Assembly: GCA_964293815.1 (NCBI GenBank)
Contig: CAXYYC010000001.1
Coordinates: 62,001 to 126,000, forward strand
Length of the DNA stretch: 64,000 nucleotides
From: CTSOIL-112 sp964293815
GTDB lineage: Bacteria > Pseudomonadota > Gammaproteobacteria > Burkholderiales > Burkholderiaceae
Reading direction: 5' to 3'
Each line of letters begins with the position of its first letter. Within the stretch, counting starts at the first letter, position 1. This document shows positions 59,901 through 64,000 of the stretch, piece after piece. The translations under genes and the position numbers were made by a program. The notes beneath the pieces were generated by a model. It was given only the letters and a program-made list of their open reading frames with translations. It made no database searches and was not told where the DNA came from.

Positions 59901-60453
59901 GCCAACCAAACTCGCCAACCTGCATCCGAGCCAAAATCTGACCCTGATTACCGGCATCATCACCTCGGTGCGCTGGCAAAATACCGAACGCGGCAAACGC
60001 GTATTCATCACGCTGGACGACAAAACCGACCGGCTCGAACTGCTGATTTTCGCCGAAGAAGCCGAACGCTACGCCAAACTGATTAAAGAAGAGCAGTTAA
60101 TTTTCATCGAAGCCGCCATTTCGCCCGACAAATACAACGGCGGCGACAATCTGCGCATCAACTGCAAACGCATCATGGACCTCACACATGCGCGCGTGGC
60201 TAATGCCAACACCCTGCTGATTGATCTGGATTTGCGTGGACACAATCCCGCCCAAGCGTTCGACATCGCCGCGCTGAAAAAACTATTTGCCGAACACGAC
60301 GACCCCGACGGCCTGTACATCACCCTGCGCACGCGCGTGGACGGCGCCTCGGCAGAAATCAAACTCGGCATGGATTGGCAGATCACCCCGACCAACGAAT
60401 TGCTCGCGCAACTGAAAAAACTCAAAGGTGTGGAACGGGTGACGTGGGAGTGA
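56944..60453 (+). CDS. dnaE: DNA polymerase III subunit alpha
   Basis: An 1169-residue replicative polymerase. The N-terminal PHP domain begins FIHLRMHSEFSVTDG. The palm has GPGRGSGAGSLVAYAL and the catalytic Asp residues in PDFDIDFC (about 400-407). It is followed by GMHAGGVLIAP, the FDFLGLRNLT segment, the helix-hairpin-helix region near 840-900, and the OB fold around LITGIITSVRWQ at about 1000. The length matches the usual 1160. Confidence 0.97.
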   Translation: MNAPAFIHLRMHSEFSVTDGIIRVGDAVSKARADNQAALALTDLMNTFGLIKFYKKARDKGIKPILGADVNIVNPDDERAPFRMLLLIQNTQGYNRLCDLITRAYVVNNQRNYAQIDAEWLLNEANDGLIALSGAQDGEIGQLLLKGKTSEAHSRLAQWRAAFANRFYLEAQRIDTPESEAQTLLAAQLAAQTATPLVATHAIQFLNAADHRAHEARVCVARGDILANPRRKSAFEPCQYLLTQDEMQARFADLPMALANSVAIAQQCNLTLELGKNRLPDFPTPNGESLDEYLRIASHRGLEARLRKLYPDDDVRTEQAPRYYERLDIELNTIIQMGFPGYFLIVADFIQWAKDNDVPVGPGRGSGAGSLVAYALLITDLDPLAYDLLFERFLNPERVSMPDFDIDFCQDGRDRVIQYVKDTYGVASVSQIATFGTFGAKAVVRDVGRILDMPYSYCDSLSKLIPHEPTNPWTLARTLAEEPTFKERVEREDEAQAIVKLSEPLEGLTRNIGMHAGGVLIAPGKITDFCPMYCAQGTTDVVSQYDKKDVEDIGLVKFDFLGLRNLTVLKRAVMYLKQLHPEMAEFELDQLRLDDPNVFDIFTQGNTTAVFQSEARGAKELEKKLKPDCFEDVIALMALNRPGPLGSGMVDDFIQRKSQQRVKGKGEDEWYFHPKLKPVLESTFGVMVYQEQVMLVAQLLAGFSLGGADLLRRAMGKKDAEEMARQRAVFVQGALEHNNVDDKLATQLFDLMAKFADYGFNKSHSAAYALIAYHTAWFKCYYPAEFMAATLSLDMDYTDKVQTLYQDSVELNGLTILPPDINSSNYFFEPFLRAGETAAKTIRYGLGAVKGTGQSAVEAITDERAANGAFASFFDFCMRVDKAHVNRRTIESLIKAGAFDNLHASRASLLASVDAALQAASHAADNAHQNSLFDDTQTLGEQWQTELENVPDWTLREQLAQEKLALGFYLSGHLFDEYEQEARQLAPTKLANLHPSQNLTLITGIITSVRWQNTERGKRVFITLDDKTDRLELLIFAEEAERYAKLIKEEQLIFIEAAISPDKYNGGDNLRINCKRIMDLTHARVANANTLLIDLDLRGHNPAQAFDIAALKKLFAEHDDPDGLYITLRTRVDGASAEIKLGMDWQITPTNELLAQLKKLKGVERVTWE

Positions 60454-60478
60454 GTTTTATTGAAACAGAGGCCTTTTG

Positions 60479-61357
60479 ATGAATAAAAGCGAACAAGACA
60501 AACTCAAACGACTATTATCAATAACAGAGGAACACCAAAAGAAAATATCTTCTTTTGGTACTGCATTTCCCTCTCAGTTTAAATTACCAAAGCTTCCTGA
60601 TAATCTCAACAATACTTTTGATAACCATCAGGCACTTATATCCGCAATTTCGAGACCAGCTTTCTGTAGTATGCCTCATATAGAATCTGCTTTTGAAAAC
60701 ACTTTCAAAATAGGAAAAGCATTTGAGGTCGCTGTTGGTTTCAAGCCAGTATTTCAAACCTTAAAGTTGAATTGGCAAAACTTTTTTGAAAAGCATAAAG
60801 ACGCCTTGCAGTTTGCAGCACAAACCGGATGGTTCATTCAAGCAGAAGATGATTTTGATATTAGCGTCCAAATAGACTTACATAAGGACAGCTCTGAGTC
60901 TTTTAATAAATTCTTTATCAACAATACTCGTATAAAAATTTCTCAAATTGAGGAGCGTTTAAAACAAGATTATCCAAAATATTCATCTCTGATCAACGAG
61001 GCATTTTATCTTCATAGTGAGGGCCGATTTTATGCTTCTATTCCTCTTTTTTTGATGATCTCCGAAGGAATAGGAAAGGAAATTTCAGGAGGCAAGTCAC
61101 CATTCAAAACACAGAACAATAAGTATCAAATTGCTCAATGGATAAACAAGCAAGAGTTAGTAGGTGATATTGATATAGTTCTTGGAGATATTCTTGGTTC
61201 AAAGCATGCATTGAGTGAATCCAAGTTAGGTGAACTAAACCGGCATAACATATTGCATGGGAAAGACGTTAACTATGGAACAGAAAAAAACTCTCTCAAA
61301 GCTATCTCCTTTTTAGGGTTCGTTGGCTGGTTTCTTCAGTCATTCATAAAAAGATAA
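60479..61357 (+). CDS. Hypothetical protein with HEPN-like R-x4-H motif, A+T-rich
   Basis: A 292-residue soluble protein starting 25 bases after dnaE, with AGAGG before the ATG at 60479. It is strongly A+T-rich compared with dnaE. The C-terminal third is helical and ends in LNRHNILHGKDVNYGTEKNSLKAIS: Arg255 and His260 form the R-x4-H spacing of HEPN ribonucleases, followed by a Gly as often seen. The N-terminal part (about 1-130) is charged and of unknown fold. Proteins with this C-terminal pattern are often found in defence or toxin settings. No catalytic activity is established here. Confidence 0.6.
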   Translation: MNKSEQDKLKRLLSITEEHQKKISSFGTAFPSQFKLPKLPDNLNNTFDNHQALISAISRPAFCSMPHIESAFENTFKIGKAFEVAVGFKPVFQTLKLNWQNFFEKHKDALQFAAQTGWFIQAEDDFDISVQIDLHKDSSESFNKFFINNTRIKISQIEERLKQDYPKYSSLINEAFYLHSEGRFYASIPLFLMISEGIGKEISGGKSPFKTQNNKYQIAQWINKQELVGDIDIVLGDILGSKHALSESKLGELNRHNILHGKDVNYGTEKNSLKAISFLGFVGWFLQSFIKR

Positions 61358-61469
61358 AACCTAAACCTGACAATTGTTGCAATAAAACAAACGATACGCC
61401 AATTTTTACCACCCACCGTCATCGCCTGATAAAAAATTCATTAAAATGTAACTTTAATGAATCAATCCA

Positions 61470-62357
61470 ATGACTTATATGGGCTTTAACCTCACTCCCA
61501 TCGACGTGGTGGACGACATCAGCCGCGACGATTTTCACGAACATTATCTCAAGCCACGCCGCCCGCTGGTGATTCGCAATATGGCGCGGCAATGGTCAGC
61601 CTATGGCCAATGGACGCTTGATTACATGAAGCACACGGTCGGCGACATCACCGTGCCGCTGTACGACAGCAGCAAGGCCGACCCAGCCGCACCGATCAAC
61701 GCGCCGAGCGCGCAGATGAAGTTCGCCGACTACATTGATTTGATTCAACGCGAGCCGACCGATTTGCGCATTTTCCTATTTGACCCGATCAAGCACGCGC
61801 CCAGCTTGTTGAACGATTATGTCCCACCCAAAGACTTGATGGGCGGCTTTCTCGACAAGCACCCGACCATGTTTTTCGGTGGCATCGGCTCGGAAACGTT
61901 TTTGCACTACGACATCGACATGGCGCATATTTTCCACACGCATTTTGGGCGCAAACATGTGATTTTGTTCGATTACAAATGGAAAGAACGGCTGTACCGT
62001 ATCCCGTACGCAACTTACGCACTGGAGGATTACGATGTGGAGAACCCCGACACGACGCGCTTTCCAGCACTCGATGGGGTGCAAGGGATCGAATGCTTTT
62101 TGGAGCACGGCGATACCCTGTTCATGCCCAGCGGCTGGTGGCACTGGATGAAATATCTTGATGGCTCGTTTTCGCTCTCCCTGCGCGCGTGGGACAGCAG
62201 TTGGGCGGTCAAAGCGCACAGCCTGTGGAATTTACTGATTCAACGCAAATTCGACGATGTGATGAAAGCACGCTTTCAACAACGCTATATGAACTGGAAA
62301 GAGCACACAGCCATCGCGCGCGCCAACGCCGCAATGGCGCAGGGCTTACCGCGCTAA
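61470..62357 (+). CDS. Cupin/JmjC-like 2-oxoglutarate-dependent hydroxylase
   Basis: A 295-residue protein of the cupin_8/JmjC group. The iron site is His-x-Asp in FLHYDIDMAH (about residues 146-150) with a second His in MPSGWWHWMKYLDG (about 218). The segment RPLVIRNMARQWSAY near the N-terminus is typical of this group. Members hydroxylate proteins or small molecules using iron and 2-oxoglutarate. The target is unknown. The start could be 61470 or an in-frame ATG at 61479. Confidence 0.85.
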   Translation: MTYMGFNLTPIDVVDDISRDDFHEHYLKPRRPLVIRNMARQWSAYGQWTLDYMKHTVGDITVPLYDSSKADPAAPINAPSAQMKFADYIDLIQREPTDLRIFLFDPIKHAPSLLNDYVPPKDLMGGFLDKHPTMFFGGIGSETFLHYDIDMAHIFHTHFGRKHVILFDYKWKERLYRIPYATYALEDYDVENPDTTRFPALDGVQGIECFLEHGDTLFMPSGWWHWMKYLDGSFSLSLRAWDSSWAVKAHSLWNLLIQRKFDDVMKARFQQRYMNWKEHTAIARANAAMAQGLPR

Positions 62358-62363
62358 AAGCGC

Positions 62364-63389
62364 CTATATATCCTTGTCTCGAACCAATACCGGCGCAATG
62401 TGCAGTACCAGCAGCCGCAGTAAATGATGGGACAGAATCAACATCACATTCATACCTGCAGCGAGCGTGACGGTCGCCACCGTCTCTATCGCACCCGGAA
62501 TATACGACACCAGTAGCGTGCGAAAATCCCAATCCAGCACCCACGCCGCAACTGCGGCAAATAGCGCCGTAACCACAATGGCAATCAACAGAACCATCGC
62601 GCCGGTGCGTCCGTGCCGCAGCACATCCGTCCAGCGTAAATCTGCCAAGATGGAACCAATCAACACACCCAATAACACCGTGGTCGCATCGGCAATACCG
62701 CGCGGCACGGCAAAGGGCGACACATAACCCGCGTGCGTCGTCCACGCGGTCAGCACCATCGCAGTTAATAGATACGGTGCGGGCACATGCCATCGACGCA
62801 ACAGCAAACCCACGCCGACAATGATGAGTAATAGCAATCCGATTGACAATCCGTTCTGCATCACCGGCAAACCCGCAACTTGCCCCGCAGTCATTGGCGC
62901 CGCTGGAATCAAAACTGTCACCGAGAGGGTTAAAACAAACAGCCGCAGCAGATGCACCAACACCACATGATTGGACGCGCGCGTCACATGAAACACATCC
63001 AACACCGCGGCCAATGCGCCCGGATACACCGCCAACAACGCATCAGTGCGTGACCAGCCCGCCATGCGCCGCAACCACACAAATGCCACGCCCATATACA
63101 CCAGCAAACTCGCCCACATAAAGGCAAAACTGATCAGATGTGACGCCGAAAACTCGCCCGCGCCGGATTGAAACAACAAACCCGTTGAAACGCCCAGCAC
63201 CACCTGAATCAGCGGCAACACCCACGGCGGCATGGTCGGTCTGCGCCTTGTTCGCCAACCCCAACCGACCAGCACACTGCCCAGCAAAGCCCCCAATAGC
63301 AAGCCATGCGGCAGATGCAGCCATTCAAAGCCATAGCCAGTCACGGCGGCGATAGCGCACAACAGGGCAAAATCAGCTAGATTTTTCAT
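62364..63389 (-). CDS. AbrB-family membrane protein (PF05145-type)
   Basis: A 341-residue membrane protein with ten or so helices in two similar halves. LPHGLLLGALLGSVLVGWGW and MTAGQVAGLPVMQNG, then VPAPYLLTAMVLTAW and SYIPGAIETVATVTLAAGM, are the paired segments typical of this AbrB duplication family, which is thought to be a transporter or regulator of cation-dependent processes. I prefer ATG 63389 (MKNLADFALL); a second ATG at 63410 lies in a short duplicated stretch. It is convergent with the JmjC-like gene, six bases apart. Confidence 0.85.
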   Translation of the reverse strand: MKNLADFALLCAIAAVTGYGFEWLHLPHGLLLGALLGSVLVGWGWRTRRRPTMPPWVLPLIQVVLGVSTGLLFQSGAGEFSASHLISFAFMWASLLVYMGVAFVWLRRMAGWSRTDALLAVYPGALAAVLDVFHVTRASNHVVLVHLLRLFVLTLSVTVLIPAAPMTAGQVAGLPVMQNGLSIGLLLLIIVGVGLLLRRWHVPAPYLLTAMVLTAWTTHAGYVSPFAVPRGIADATTVLLGVLIGSILADLRWTDVLRHGRTGAMVLLIAIVVTALFAAVAAWVLDWDFRTLLVSYIPGAIETVATVTLAAGMNVMLILSHHLLRLLVLHIAPVLVRDKDI

Positions 63390-63428
63390 ACAATAAAGTT
63401 TTTCATACAATGAACTCAGATCGCGCGC

Positions 63429-63854
63429 TCATCCGTGCAGGTGATCGGTGATGTCCCACTCACCCCAGCGGCGCACGATGGCGCACGTTGACGCATCATC
63501 AGCACACTCAATATCAATGATTTCAATCCCCGTGATGCGCGTCTGGCGGTGCGTCGGACCAACGCCGAGGTAGCATGTCACATTCGTTCCCTGCGCCGAC
63601 CAACGCACGGCGACACGCCCCCGTTCAATGTCAACCACCACATCATCCACCTGCGTATGCAGATCGGGAAATGCCTCAAGCAGGCCAACAATGCTTTGCG
63701 CAAACGCAGCCTTGTCCTCGCCACGCCCTGCCGACGAATGGTCTTTGAACTGCGGCGAGTGCAAGCGTTCATACAGCGCCCAATCAACCGGCTGATTCCA
63801 CAAACTCACCCATTGTCCGGCGATTTCGCTCAATTGTTCTCGTGTATGCGCCAT
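63429..63854 (-). CDS. SnoaL/NTF2-like protein
   Basis: A 141-residue protein of the NTF2-like superfamily (ester-cyclase-like). AGGGGGC precedes the start at 63854. The fold is seen in SEIAGQWVSLWNQPVDWALYERLHSPQFKDHSSAGRG ... VVGLLEAFPDLHTQVDDVVVDIERGRVAVRWSAQGTN. Its substrate is unknown. It lies 39 bases upstream of the AbrB-family gene on the same strand and may share its transcript. Confidence 0.85.
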   Translation of the reverse strand: MAHTREQLSEIAGQWVSLWNQPVDWALYERLHSPQFKDHSSAGRGEDKAAFAQSIVGLLEAFPDLHTQVDDVVVDIERGRVAVRWSAQGTNVTCYLGVGPTHRQTRITGIEIIDIECADDASTCAIVRRWGEWDITDHLHG

Positions 63855-64000
63855 CAATTTGCCCCCTGATTTGGAATATGCTCGTGCGCAACATCGTATC
63901 ACTCTATCCGGCGAGCGAACAATATTTCACCGCAATAATGGCGGGCTCTGCGGTACAATGTTTGGATAAATCTGAATCGCCGAAGCGTGGGCTTTCGGTG

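Overview
The window looks like a chromosomal segment of a betaproteobacterium, probably of the order Burkholderiales or a close relative. This rests on gene content and order: kdsD-kdsC-lptC-lptA-lptB, dapD-ArsC-like-dapE, divergent uvrA/MFS, class-A rnpB, gluQ and a Gram-negative LPS export set. Base composition is moderate in the core genes and clearly richer in A+T in several single-gene insertions. I cannot name the genus.

Layout. 1-2.2 kb: a partial DUF3667-like gene, a lipoprotein esterase and an IS200-type element. 2.4-8.2 kb: AEC transporter coupled to a NadR-like kinase, an ammonium transporter, a small lipoprotein, a glutathione transferase and ferredoxin-NADP reductase. 7.9-17.1 kb: a probable redox/sulfur island made of sulfide:quinone oxidoreductase, a complete RND tripartite pump, two DUF2892 proteins, a cysteine-containing ArsR regulator and an AhpD-like protein. 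17.2-22.7 kb: a PadR regulator divergent from a 1151-residue fusion that joins a 2,4-dienoyl-CoA reductase to a crotonase carrying the dienoyl-CoA isomerase residues. It is followed by a frameshifted SnoaL-like gene and an SGNH hydrolase.

22.8-32.4 kb: an integrative element in the 3' end of tRNA-Leu(CAA). It carries a P4-type integrase, three related AlpA-like proteins, a phage Ash/Icd-like protein, a PriCT_2-Toprim-DUF927 replication protein and two unknown genes. It has no capsid or conjugation genes, so it resembles a P4-like phage satellite. Two six-copy clusters of a TTGGGGCA-type motif sit on either side of its main operon and could be a split replication origin.

32.5-64 kb: housekeeping genes (pgi, hpf, fadD, rnpB, a Kef-type antiporter, the Kdo/LPS-transport operon, galE, lysC, an MFS transporter, uvrA, a plsC-like/cdsA-like pair, dapD, dapE, gluQ, dnaE, a JmjC-like protein, an AbrB-family protein). 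Several A+T-rich genes of unknown function are inserted among them, including one with a HEPN-like R-x4-H motif directly after dnaE. No CRISPR array was seen.
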